Positions 1 to 7,693 of a DNA stretch of 8,141 nt are shown here, one piece after another (within the stretch, counting starts at the first letter, position 1; the number at the start of each line of letters is the position of its first letter). The translations under genes and the position numbers were made by a program. Below the pieces are notes generated by a model, which was not told the origin of the DNA, ran no database searches, and saw only the letters and a list, made by a program, of their open reading frames with translations. The stretch is from assembly GCA_022820435.1 (NCBI GenBank), contig JAJEFL010000016.1, positions 1-8,141 on the forward strand, in the 5' to 3' direction. Origin of the DNA: Bin80 sp022820435. GTDB taxonomy: Bacteria; Bacteroidota; Rhodothermia; Rhodothermales; Bin80.

Positions 1-276
1 AGCAGTTCGCGTTCCGTATTCTGTCATTTTCGGGAAGCAAGTGAGTTTGTATCCCGTGGACGGGAAGCAAAGCAGTTCGCGTTCCGTATTCTGTCATTTT
101 TGGGAAGCAAGTGAGTTTGTATCCCGAGGACGGGAAGCAAAGCAGTTCGCGTTCCGTATTCTGTCATTTTCGGGAAGCAAGTGAGTTTGTATCCCGTGGA
201 CGGGAAGCAAAGCAGTTCGCGTTCCGTATTCTGTCATTTTTGGGAAGCAAGTGAGTTTGTATCCTGTGGGCGGGAA
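1..276. repeat. 70-bp tandem repeat array, four units, truncated by the window edge
   Basis: Units start at 1, 71, 141 and 211; the last decays after about 276. Units 1 and 3 are identical. Units 2 and 4 share a T instead of C at unit position 31, so the variants alternate with a 140-bp period. Each unit carries the 10-mer CGGGAAGCAA (or TGGGAAGCAA) twice, 30 bp apart. It also holds a short inverted repeat, TCCCGT-GG-ACGGGA, in units 1 and 3, reduced to TCCCG/CGGGA in unit 2. No spacers interrupt the units, so this is not CRISPR. Because 70 is not a multiple of three the reading frame rotates between units, and no frame stays open across the array. The array may extend left of the window. Its role is unknown; an array of protein-binding sites or a variable-number repeat are possibilities (inference). 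Confidence 0.95.
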
Positions 277-299
277 CCGCGCAATGCTTGGTCCCAGAG

Positions 300-585
300 T
301 TAATACAGGTAGGTGCTACCGCTCGTAAAAATGCCCCGTGCGTCAACGTTTGGTGCTGTAACGATGTGTGTATGTGTATTCAGATCCCGAAGAATCTTGC
401 GGGAGCTTGATGTATTCAATGGCTTCCAGTGTCATCCGCTCCCCGGCAACCGTGCGGGATTCCGTATGAGGGATCTCATTGGTGAGGATCTTGTCGCGGG
501 AATCCGGCGGCTTTGCATAGATATCATAGTCTTTGTCCTGGAATCGTTTCACGATGAGATCCAGAGCCCTTCTGGAAATCTTCAT
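300..585 (-). pseudogene. possible frameshifted small gene, unrecognised, with a T9SS-tail-like end
   Basis: An ATG at 585 opens 80 codons (MKISRRALDLIVKRF...) that read like natural protein: charged, mixed helix-like composition, then ...GSEYTYTHRYSTKR and a stop at 343. Just before the end lies a CA-rich stretch. Dropping one base there switches to a frame reading HIVTAPNVDARGIFTSGS then TYLY and a stop at 300. That end resembles the last strands of T9SS sorting domains, where phrases such as 'DARGL.SG.YLY' are common (family knowledge). The basic final segment is missing. The open frame also continues upstream of 585 to about 722 without any ATG, GTG or TTG. I do not recognise the N-terminal part. 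It could be a decayed gene, or a chance open frame, since 80 codons is short. Confidence 0.25.
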
Positions 586-1247
586 CGTCGAGGTTCTTGC
601 AAAACTAACAATCCAGGCTAAAAAGTGCTTCTGTGTGCAATCAGGTGAACAAAAAATCTCAAGATTAAGGGTTTTGCAAGAGGCTCCGTCTTCTTTGTGG
701 GAGAGAATATCTTGCCCTTTCAGTTGGGAAACGATACATTGGGTGAGTTCTTCCTGGTCTTCTTAGGAAATGGAAAAATCTGGACTGAGATTCAGCAGGG
801 TGAAGTGTCGGGGCGTACCATCGACAACTGGGACTGGAGGAGGGAAAAGTTTTGCCCTTTTTTGCCTTCCATAGTGGTATAGAGTCGTGCACGAATGAAT
901 ATGATGTAGCGCAGGGGTTTGTGAAATGATAGTTGGTACGCGGGTAGGACAATCCGATTCCAACGCTTATAGCACTACATAAAATTTTTGATGAAAATAT
1001 ACAATTGCATAACTCCAGGCGGGATCAGAGGGTGAAAAATAGATGGTTTGGCCATCTACGACACACAGTTATGCTGTCTAACTCTGTGGTCATACTCTAT
1101 CCACGGGCTGCTATGCACAACAATGCCGGTAGAACCAAATCTGAACATAGATGCCGTCTGGAAATATATCCCATTGATTCTAGAATTCTGAAACCCCTGA
1201 CTTCATGCAAAGGCGGTTAATCTAAGATAAATCCCTTATACAAGTAG
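586..1247. other. gene-poor region upstream of the permease
   Basis: I see no convincing gene here. Several open frames of 60-95 codons overlap one another on both strands, start with GTG or TTG or lack any ribosome-binding site, and have unnatural composition. The stretch around 970-1005 is AT-rich and the last 100 bp before the permease must carry its expression signals, but no promoter could be placed with confidence. Confidence 0.5.
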
Positions 1248-3497
1248 ATGAGCGACAGTGATGGACGACATTTAGGTCGTTTTGGAGCGACCGCACTTGG
1301 TGTGGGCGCAATTGTTGGGGGCGGCATTCTTGCACTTGCCGGGGTCGCCTTCGCCACTGCCGGTTCGGCGGCGATTATCGCATTTGCACTCAATGGCGGC
1401 ATCGCATTCCTGACCGCTGTCAGTTTCGTACGGCTAGCCTCCCGCTATCCTGAGTCCGGCGGCACATACGCCTACGCAAAGCGAGTCGTCTCAATTGAAG
1501 TTGCATTCATCGTGGGGTGGGTGGTCTGGTTCGCCTCAATTGTAGCCGGTGTGCTCTATGCACTCGGCTTCGCTGTCTTTGCCGTTGAGGGCGCAATCCG
1601 AATGTTTCCGGCTTTTATGGGGCAGTGGAACTGGATTGGAGACGGGCGGGGGGAACTCCTGCTAGCACTTGCTGCTGTCGGGGTTTACTCCTGGATTCTT
1701 GTAGGACGCTCGGCAGGAGGCGGCAGTTCCGCCACGATTGGTAAGGTGATTGTTTTTGGGCTGCTCGTTGCCGGGGGAGTCTGGGCATGGCTAAATGGAA
1801 GTCCAGCCGAATCATTCGAGCGCCTGCGTCCATTTGCGCCGGGTGGTGCACTGGGGATTGTGCAGGCAATGGGGTATACCTTCATCGCACTTCAGGGATT
1901 CGATCTGATCGCCGCCGTTGGGGGCGAAGTGAAAGACCCGCAGCGTACGGTTCCGTTCGCAATGTACGCAGCGCTCGCTATTACACTTGTGATCTATCTG
2001 CCGTTTCTTGCTGTAATTGCAACCGTAGGGGCCCCGCCCGAGGGAATTCTTGCAGCGGCGCAAGCGCATCCTGAGGGGCTCGTTGCTGAGGCCGTGGACC
2101 GGTACTTGGGGATGCCCGGTTATTGGCTCGTGATCGGTGCCGGCATTTTGTCGATGCTGTCAGCCCTGCATGCCAATTTGTACGGTGCCTCACGCGTGGC
2201 GTTTTCCATGGCCCGCGACCGCACACTTCCACGTCAAATTGGACAGATACGCGGACGGACGGGAACACCAGCCATTGCGGTAATCACGACCGGAGGGATG
2301 ATGGTTGTGATTGTCCTCGCAGTGGACAATGTGGCAGCAGCAGGAGCCGCCGCAAGCCTGATATTTCTCGTTTCATTCGCCATGGTACATTGTACCGCAA
2401 TCCTGACTCTGCGGCGCTCGGGGGAGGTGCGCTTTCCACTGCTGCCTGTGATCGGGATGATTCTCTGCCTAGGCCTGGCAGCATTTCAGGCCGTCGTTGT
2501 GCCTGAAGCGGGCCGTGTTGCGGCCCTGTGGCTAGGCGTTGGTGTGGCGCTATACCTTATGGCGCTCGCACCGGGTGCAAGGGTGGCTGATGCGAGCGCT
2601 GAAGCCAGGGACCCAGAACTGGCGCACTCAAGGGGGCGAAATCCGCTTGTTCTTGCACCAATAGCAAATCCGGCAAGTGCCGCAAGCCTGTCCAATGTGG
2701 CGGCAACGGTGTGTACCCCGAATGCGGGGAAGGCGGTTCTTCTTTCAGTGCTGCGCCCAGATCAAATTCCCAGCGATGCAATAATCCGCGACGCAAAAGA
2801 TATTTTAGCCGAGTCTTTCGGTCAAAGTCTTGATGTCACTGCGAGTCCAGAAACACTGTTTACAGTGGCATCTGACGTATGGGAGGAAATCGCCCGTGTA
2901 GCAAACGAGCACGGCTGTGAAACTGTACTGCTCGGTTTGCCTCGGATTGCCAAACCCGGAGTAGAAGCCCGACTGGAAGGATTGATCTCAGCCATTGATG
3001 CGGATGTAGTCATTGTACGTGCCCCGCCGCGGTGGCGTATCTCTGAGGCGACGCGTATCCTTGTGCCCGTCCGGGGGCAGCGCGTGCATAGTCCACTGCG
3101 TGCGCGCCTGCTGGCCAGCCTGTCCCGCAAAACCCATCCAGATTTGACGTTTATACAGGCGCTGTCGTCTGCCACAAGAGCGGATGCCGAGCGACGACAA
3201 CGACAAACGATCCAACGTCTGGCCAGAGACGAAGCTGCGGGCCCCTATCAGGTGGAGATCGACGTAGTGGACGATCCGATTGCCAGTATTGTGTCCAGAG
3301 CATCGTCGAGTGATCTTCTCGTGATGGGGATGGAAAGCCGCCGCCGGCACAAGCCTTCTATCGGTCCGTTCGCTTTGGAGATCGCAAGAAGGACAACGGT
3401 GCCTCTGATTCTCCTGGGTTGCCGTTACAACGCTAGTCCCTTCACTGCGCGGGGGTTCGTTCGGGCCGTCTCCGCAATCCAGAAGCCCGGCGGTTGA
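1248..3497 (+). CDS. APC-family permease with two C-terminal Usp-like domains
   Basis: Inner-membrane secondary transporter of the amino acid-polyamine-organocation (APC) superfamily; the exact substrate cannot be read from sequence. About 12 membrane segments lie within residues 14-441. TM1 carries the glycine-rich unwound motif (GVGAIVGGGIL, 18-28). The TM2-3 region has the YPESGGTYAYAKR loop (67-79). After TM6 comes the family motif GFDLIAAVGGEVKDPQRTVP (217-236). The TM8-9 loop has ARDRTLPRQIGQI (322-334). Residues 464-593 and 601-725 look like two universal stress protein (Usp) alpha/beta domains, each with a beta-strand start (NPLVLAPIA, TRILVPVRG) and a V-V/I end (ADVVIVRA, TVPLILLG). 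Both lack the full GxxG-9x-G(S/T) ATP-binding pattern; the second keeps only G...SIGP. The Usp part probably regulates transport (inference). The start is firm because an in-frame TAG lies directly before the ATG, although no Shine-Dalgarno is visible. Confidence 0.92.
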   Translation: MSDSDGRHLGRFGATALGVGAIVGGGILALAGVAFATAGSAAIIAFALNGGIAFLTAVSFVRLASRYPESGGTYAYAKRVVSIEVAFIVGWVVWFASIVAGVLYALGFAVFAVEGAIRMFPAFMGQWNWIGDGRGELLLALAAVGVYSWILVGRSAGGGSSATIGKVIVFGLLVAGGVWAWLNGSPAESFERLRPFAPGGALGIVQAMGYTFIALQGFDLIAAVGGEVKDPQRTVPFAMYAALAITLVIYLPFLAVIATVGAPPEGILAAAQAHPEGLVAEAVDRYLGMPGYWLVIGAGILSMLSALHANLYGASRVAFSMARDRTLPRQIGQIRGRTGTPAIAVITTGGMMVVIVLAVDNVAAAGAAASLIFLVSFAMVHCTAILTLRRSGEVRFPLLPVIGMILCLGLAAFQAVVVPEAGRVAALWLGVGVALYLMALAPGARVADASAEARDPELAHSRGRNPLVLAPIANPASAASLSNVAATVCTPNAGKAVLLSVLRPDQIPSDAIIRDAKDILAESFGQSLDVTASPETLFTVASDVWEEIARVANEHGCETVLLGLPRIAKPGVEARLEGLISAIDADVVIVRAPPRWRISEATRILVPVRGQRVHSPLRARLLASLSRKTHPDLTFIQALSSATRADAERRQRQTIQRLARDEAAGPYQVEIDVVDDPIASIVSRASSSDLLVMGMESRRRHKPSIGPFALEIARRTTVPLILLGCRYNASPFTARGFVRAVSAIQKPGG

Positions 3498-3838
3498 ATA
3501 CGGGTGACATTGTCATGGTTTTTGCGATATTTTGCAACTACACGGTCTGTCTCGTATGCACGGTTCGAATGCATGGATATTTTTCGGTGACAGAACCTCT
3601 TACGGGGCCTGGACATTCGGTATGGAGTGCTGCGGTATCCACCAGAAAACGTGAATTTGCCCGGAAATCTCCCAGATTCATTCAGGCAAAAAGACCCCCA
3701 AAACTGCTGATCCCAATCAAGTGTTCGGATGAACCTTCTGCATACATCTCCCGCATTGAAAGCCGAGAATGGGAAAACCCTGATCATCCTGCACATTTTG
3801 CGCATAGGCCAGATTCTGGCAATCTGCCGCAGAGACAG
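3498..3838. other. convergent intergenic region
   Basis: This gap lies between the stop codons of the permease (+) and the FN3 protein gene (-). All but its first 37 bp belongs to the long direct repeat. An imperfect hairpin TGCACA-TTT-TGCGCA lies at 3790-3804, unchanged in the second repeat copy (7949-7963), but it has no T-tract. No clear rho-independent terminator was found for either gene. Open frames on both strands here are judged non-coding. Confidence 0.6.
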
Positions 3839-3982
3839 TTATTTCAGCAGCGTCATCATCTTGACGGCTCTCTGCTGTTCGGTCTGCAGAACATAAAGAT
3901 ACGTGTCACTGGCGAGGCCCGACCCGGAAAACAGCATGCTATGGCGACCGGCAGGCTGTACACCGTCCAGCAGTGTCTGCAC
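3535..3982. repeat. long direct repeat, copy A (T9SS tail plus 3' flank)
   Basis: Aligns without gaps to 7694-8141 at a constant offset of 4,159 bp, with 12 mismatches by hand count (about 97% identity). The left boundary is sharp: upstream of CAACTA the two flanks share almost nothing. The right boundary is unknown because copy B runs off the window. It covers 304 bp downstream of the FN3 gene and the last 48 codons of that gene. Of the mismatches, 10 fall in the noncoding part and 2 in the coding part. Confidence 0.95.
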
Positions 3983-6877
3983 CTTCTGCCCCAGCAGATC
4001 ATACACGGTGAGTGTAACCTGCCCCGTCCGGGTCAGCGAAAATTCAATGGCGGTGGATGGGTTGAATGGGTTTGGATAATTCTGCTCCAGCGAAAAGTCT
4101 GCAGGAACCTCTTCCCCTAAAGGTGCTATGGAGGTTCTTTTGTCTTCATCTGTCGTCGCGGTAACGACCATGGAGGGCGTGCTGAGCCCCACCGCATTTC
4201 TGGCTAAGATCCGGTAATGGCGTGTGGACCCAGGGGGCAGTTGTGTATGACGATAACTGGTGGCGGTGACATCCTCTGCCAGTTTCTGCCAGATGGTCCC
4301 GGCATCCTCGGATACCTCAACCTGATAGCCGGTGACGGGGGATCCGCCGTCCTCCAGCGGAGCGGACCAGGACAGGCTAATCGCATTATGTCCGTCCGCC
4401 ATTGCCTCCACACTGACCGGCACGCCAGGTGCGCTCAAGGGTATCACGGTGGTGGCATGGGCCACATTGGATGGATCACCTGCACCAACCGAGTTGATGG
4501 CTCGAATGCGATAATGACGGGTTGATCCGGGTTGCAGGCCGGTGTGGGTATAGGTTGTGGTTGTACTTTTTGTGTCTGCGACTAAATCGGTCCAAGTCTC
4601 TCCTGCATCCGCAGATCCCTCAATCTGATACCCGCTGATGGCGGCCCCGCCGTCATCCACCGGTGCCGTCCAGGAAAGATTGATTTCGGTTTCTGCCGAG
4701 GCTGAAGCAGTGAGTTTCGTGGGGGCATCGGGAACCGAGAGAGCATCCGTGGTCGCATTGGCCACATTGGAGGGATCGGCGCTTTCGCCAACGGAATTGA
4801 TGGCATAGACGCGGTAATGTCGTGTTGCGCTTTCGGGAAGTCCGGTATGCGTGTAGGTCGTTGCACTGCTTTCCGTGTTTGCCACCAGATCGGACCAGTT
4901 TGAACCTGCATCGGTGGACATCTCAATGCGATACCCCGTAATTGTAGTCCCGCCGTTATCCGAGGGGGCCGCCCAGGAAAGGATAATTTCCGTGCGCCCT
5001 GAAGCCGTTGCCGTTAATTCTGCAGGGGTGCCGGGCCGGGTTATTTTACCATCTGTTGTTGCATTGGCCACATTGGAGGGATCGGTACTTTCGCCAACGG
5101 AATTGACGGCATAGACGCGGTAATAGCGCGTTGCACCTTCGGAAAGCCCCGTATGTGTATAGGTCGTTGCACTGCTTTCTGTGTTTGCCACCAGATCGGA
5201 CCAGTTTGAACCAGCATCGGCGGACATCTCAATATGATACCCTGTAATTGCAGTCCCGCCGTCATCCGAGGGGGCCGTCCAGGAAAGATTGATTTCGGTT
5301 TCTCCCGAAGCCGTTGCAGTTAAGCCTGTGGGTGCATCTGGCACCGATGCAGCATCGGTCGTTGCATTTTCTACATTGGAAGGATTGCCCGTACCAACCG
5401 AATTGATGGCAGAGATGCGATAATGATAAGTCGTTCCAGGCAGTAGCCCGGTGTGGGTGTAGGTCGTCGATGTCGTTCCCGTATTCTGCACTAGATCGGA
5501 CCAGTTTGAACCTGTATCGGTGGACAATTCAATTTGATATCCCGTAATGGTGGCATCGCCGTCATCGGAGGGAGCCGTCCAGAAGAGACTGATTGCGGTG
5601 CGCCCTGAAGCCTGTACCTGCAAATTTGTGGGCACTCCTGGAGGTGCGGTGAATGCGGTTGTTGCATTGACTACATTGGATGGATCGCTTTCCCCAATAG
5701 AATTGATTGCATAGACGCGGTAATGACGCGTTGTGCCGGGCTCAAGCCCCGTGTGCGCGTAGGTTGTCGTTGATCTCCCCGTGATATCCGCCAGATTCAT
5801 CCAGATAGTTCCTGCATCTGAAGATGTCTCAATCTGATACCCGGTAATCGGTGCGCCGCCGTTATCCGTAGGGGCGGTCCAGGAAAGATTAATCTGGGTT
5901 TGCCCTGCAGCCGCTGCGGTTAATCCAGTGGGGGCATCTGGTGCAGATGCCGCTTCTGTGGTAGCACTGGCTATATCGGAAGCGGAAGTGCTCTCTCCCA
6001 CAGAATTTCTCGCATAGATCCGGTAATGATGTGTCGTGCCTGGAGCAAGGTTCGTGTGAGAATGACTCGTTGCTTCTTTGTTGGTCACCAGGTTCATCCA
6101 GTCACCCGTTCCACTGGGGGATACCTCAATGCGATAGCTCGTTACGGGTGCGCCCCCGTTATTGATGGGGGCAGTCCAGGAAAGATCAATCTGGGTTTGC
6201 CCTGCAGCCGTTGCGGTTAATGCTGTGGGTGCCGCCGGTACGGTGACCGTGGCGGCATCGGTCGTAGCACTGGCTATATCGGAAGCGGAAGTGCTCTCCC
6301 CCACAGAATTTCTCGCATAGATCCGGTAATGACGTGTCGTGCCTGGAGCAAGGTTCGTGTGAGAATGACGCGTTCCTTTTTTGTTGGTCACCAGGTTCAT
6401 CCAGTCACCCGTTCCACTGGGGGATACCTCAATGCGATAGCTCGTTATGGGTGCGCCTCCGTTATCGGAGGGAGCGGTCCAGAAAAGATCAATCTGGGTT
6501 TGCCCTGCAGCCGTTGCGGTTAATCCCGTCGGTGCTGCCGGTACAAATAGAGACTTTGTGGTTACACGGATCTGGACAGGCTCACTTCTCTGAACCTGTT
6601 CATTAATGATCGTGATCGTACGGATACGGAATTGGTACGTCGTTCTAGGGTAGAGATTTTGGTGGGTATAGGTTGTGCTGCCATGTGTAATTGTCAGAAA
6701 GTCCCATGAAGTCCCCTGGAGTAGCCTAATCTCATAACCAAAAATCGGTGCTCCACCCGTATTGGATGGAGCATTCCAGGAAAGAGTGATTTGACGGTCT
6801 CCTTCCGTGGCGGTTAAATTTGTAGGCTTACCAGGTGTTTGTGCGAATGCCTCAACGGGAGAAATGAATATGACCAA
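3839..6877 (-). CDS. secreted multi-FN3 protein with T9SS sorting domain
   Basis: Predicted surface-attached or released protein, exported by Sec and then the type IX secretion system. Nine FN3 domains of about 100 residues occupy residues 14-~910, with repeated cores such as LSWTAPSDDGG, ITGYQIE, YTHTGL.PGT and HYR..A.NSVGES. Residues 929-1012 form a type-A T9SS C-terminal domain, with LEQNYPNPFNPST, VYDLLGQKV, a GLASDTYLY strand and the basic end KMMTLLK. No enzymatic domain is present, so binding, adhesion or a scaffold role is the best guess. The coordinates use a TTG (6877) that falls inside the hydrophobic core of a signal peptide, so it is probably not the real start. The in-frame sequence continues upstream with GLGSLGLLL and then meets a C10 run. 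An ATG at 6962 would join it after a one-base loss or two-base gain there, giving about 1,040 residues. The gene is thus either frameshifted, phase-variable or misassembled at its 5' end. Confidence 0.9.
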   Translation of the reverse strand: MVIFISPVEAFAQTPGKPTNLTATEGDRQITLSWNAPSNTGGAPIFGYEIRLLQGTSWDFLTITHGSTTYTHQNLYPRTTYQFRIRTITIINEQVQRSEPVQIRVTTKSLFVPAAPTGLTATAAGQTQIDLFWTAPSDNGGAPITSYRIEVSPSGTGDWMNLVTNKKGTRHSHTNLAPGTTRHYRIYARNSVGESTSASDIASATTDAATVTVPAAPTALTATAAGQTQIDLSWTAPINNGGAPVTSYRIEVSPSGTGDWMNLVTNKEATSHSHTNLAPGTTHHYRIYARNSVGESTSASDIASATTEAASAPDAPTGLTAAAAGQTQINLSWTAPTDNGGAPITGYQIETSSDAGTIWMNLADITGRSTTTYAHTGLEPGTTRHYRVYAINSIGESDPSNVVNATTAFTAPPGVPTNLQVQASGRTAISLFWTAPSDDGDATITGYQIELSTDTGSNWSDLVQNTGTTSTTYTHTGLLPGTTYHYRISAINSVGTGNPSNVENATTDAASVPDAPTGLTATASGETEINLSWTAPSDDGGTAITGYHIEMSADAGSNWSDLVANTESSATTYTHTGLSEGATRYYRVYAVNSVGESTDPSNVANATTDGKITRPGTPAELTATASGRTEIILSWAAPSDNGGTTITGYRIEMSTDAGSNWSDLVANTESSATTYTHTGLPESATRHYRVYAINSVGESADPSNVANATTDALSVPDAPTKLTASASAETEINLSWTAPVDDGGAAISGYQIEGSADAGETWTDLVADTKSTTTTYTHTGLQPGSTRHYRIRAINSVGAGDPSNVAHATTVIPLSAPGVPVSVEAMADGHNAISLSWSAPLEDGGSPVTGYQVEVSEDAGTIWQKLAEDVTATSYRHTQLPPGSTRHYRILARNAVGLSTPSMVVTATTDEDKRTSIAPLGEEVPADFSLEQNYPNPFNPSTAIEFSLTRTGQVTLTVYDLLGQKVQTLLDGVQPAGRHSMLFSGSGLASDTYLYVLQTEQQRAVKMMTLLK
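4148..6838 (-). repeat. array of nine FN3-coding repeats (~300 bp each)
   Basis: Each FN3 domain is one repeat of 294-306 bp, and the last merges into a linker before the sorting domain. Residue spans in order are 14-111, 112-212, 213-311, 312-411, 412-511, 512-613, 614-714, 715-815 and 816-~910. Domains 2 and 3 are nearly identical in DNA: 5961-6241 against 6264-6544 differ at 17 of 281 positions by hand count. Domains 6 and 7 (4752-4981 and 5058-5287) are also close, near 90%. The first and last domains are the most divergent, the usual pattern for internal duplication. Confidence 0.9.
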
Positions 6878-6962
6878 GAGCAGTAAGCCTAAACTGCCGA
6901 GCCCCCTGGAAAAAATGGGGGGGGGGTAAAATGACTAGATTAAAGGGGAAGCGATGACTCAT
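6878..6962 (-). other. probable true N-terminus and signal peptide of the FN3 protein, frame-interrupted
   Basis: On the minus strand, ATG at 6962 starts MSHRFPFNLVILPPP and enters the C10 run. As sequenced, it then reads HFFQGARQF... and stops at 6852 after 36 residues. With 9 or 12 C, the frame instead continues IFSRGLGSLG..., giving a hydrophobic core and a VEAFA/Q cleavage site near residue 40. In the frame of the main gene as sequenced, the next codon upstream of the run that matters is a TAG, with no ATG, GTG or TTG in between other than the TTG at 6877. Confidence 0.65.
6917..6926. repeat. homopolymer G10 (C10 in the gene's sense)
   Basis: Ten consecutive G on the + strand, lying within the signal-peptide coding region of the FN3 gene. 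Mononucleotide runs of this length mutate by slipped-strand mispairing and are the classic switch in contingency genes for surface proteins (established knowledge). They are also a common place for sequencing length errors. Confidence 0.95.
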
Positions 6963-7019
6963 TCGAGTGATTGAATTAAAAGATTTCCACATGGCCTAAA
7001 TATGTATGGCAAAATGCTA

Positions 7020-7047
7020 ATTATGAATAGATTAAATTTGCTGTAAA
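7020..7047 (-). promoter_or_regulatory. candidate sigma-70-like promoter for the FN3 gene
   Basis: On the minus strand, TTTACA (7042-7047) and CATAAT (7020-7025) are separated by 16 bp, each matching 5 of 6 consensus bases. Transcription would begin near 7012, leaving about 50 nt before the ATG at 6962. Bacteroidota proper use a different promoter consensus (TTG / TAnnTTTG), so relevance depends on the organism. Confidence 0.35.
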
Positions 7048-7057
7048 CGCGTTACCT

Positions 7058-7329
7058 CTAGAGATTTTTTGAAGCCATCCAACCCGCCTCGGTAAAAACC
7101 TGGGTGACGCGCTGAAGATTCAAGTAGACCTCGTCCCTCAAAGATACCAGATACCCGTGAATCCTGAAAATAGTTCCCATTTGGACACGCTCGCATATTG
7201 TTACTTCATTGCCATCCAGTCCTCTTTGACTAGTTTACGTAATACGATGACCTGATCGTCCACTATTTTCATGGTAAAACCAATTAAGTTGAGTTCAATG
7301 AACTCTCTTATTCGCTTTACCTCTCTCAA
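7058..7329 (-). pseudogene. possible frameshifted small ORF, unrecognised
   Basis: One frame from a TTG at 7329 (LREVKRIREFIELNLIGF then TMKIVDDQVIVLRKLVKEDW) stops at 7201. It overlaps a second frame that reads GLDGNEVTICERV, GTIFRIHGYLVSLRDEVYL and NLQRVTQVFTEAGW before stopping at 7058. A single one-base slip near 7205-7225 would join them into about 90 residues of natural-looking protein. I recognise no family. Two open stretches of about 43 and 57 codons are not far above chance, so this is a suggestion only. It lies directly upstream of the candidate FN3 promoter. Confidence 0.22.
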
Positions 7330-7390
7330 AGATTAATTCGAAACTTCCCCTGATGGACGAAATCCCTTCTTAGTTGTCACCGCCGCCTTC

Positions 7391-7645
7391 TCAGTTGACG
7401 CTAGACAAGTCCCTGTATGTATCGGCAGTTACAATCCCCCGACAGGAGCAGATTTGAATGATATACTTTGTCTGCGACCCCTCTTGACCTACGGAAGAAT
7501 ACAGATAGCAGTGTTTCCCTGTAAGCATGTCCGTGCAGTTGTAAAGATGCAACTGTGATTCGTATACCCGAATGATGCCTCTTAGCAGCCCTTGGATAAA
7601 GTCCAGAAAAATCTGAACAAGGCTTTTCGGGCTGGTTTTTGAGGA
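7391..7645 (-). pseudogene. possible gene remnant without start, unrecognised
   Basis: An 84-codon open frame between stops reads SLVQIFLDFIQGLLRGIIR, VYESQLHLYNCTDML, TGKHCYLYSSVGQEGSQ and IVTADTYRDLSSVN. The composition is more protein-like than the overlapping ATG-initiated frame at 7401-7658. There is no start codon before an internal TTG/ATG about halfway, so it would be a fragment. It may belong with the broken frame at 7058-7329 as one decayed gene. No family was recognised. Confidence 0.22.
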
Positions 7646-7693
7646 TTAGACTACCCAAATAGCCATAAAAGAGATGTTTTGGGCCGGGAATGT

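Noticed and set aside
1..276. CRISPR array
   Set aside because: Units are contiguous 70-mers with no unique spacers.
665..952. Overlapping open frames on both strands (665-952 minus, 697-882 plus, 763-963 minus)
   Set aside because: Mutually overlapping, with poor start contexts and unnatural composition; none resembles a known protein.
1005..1220. Plus-strand frame of 71 codons ahead of the permease
   Set aside because: TTG start, no ribosome-binding site and no recognisable features; likely chance.
3505..3523. Rho-independent terminator TGACA-T-TGTCA followed by GGTTTTT after the permease
   Set aside because: The stem is only 5 bp with a one-base loop and no GC-rich core, so it is too weak to call.
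3425..3805. Minus-strand open frame of 126 codons in the convergent gap
   Set aside because: It overlaps the permease end, and the matching frame in the second repeat copy has an early TGA.
3494..4120. Plus-strand open frame of 208 codons, with a related 105-codon frame at 7674-7991
   Set aside because: It runs antisense through the T9SS domain. Between the two repeat copies most base changes alter its residues, showing no protein-level constraint.
6026..6523. Two similar plus-strand 64-codon frames (6026-6220 and 6329-6523)
   Set aside because: They are antisense shadows of the duplicated FN3 domains 3 and 2; their similarity only reflects that duplication.
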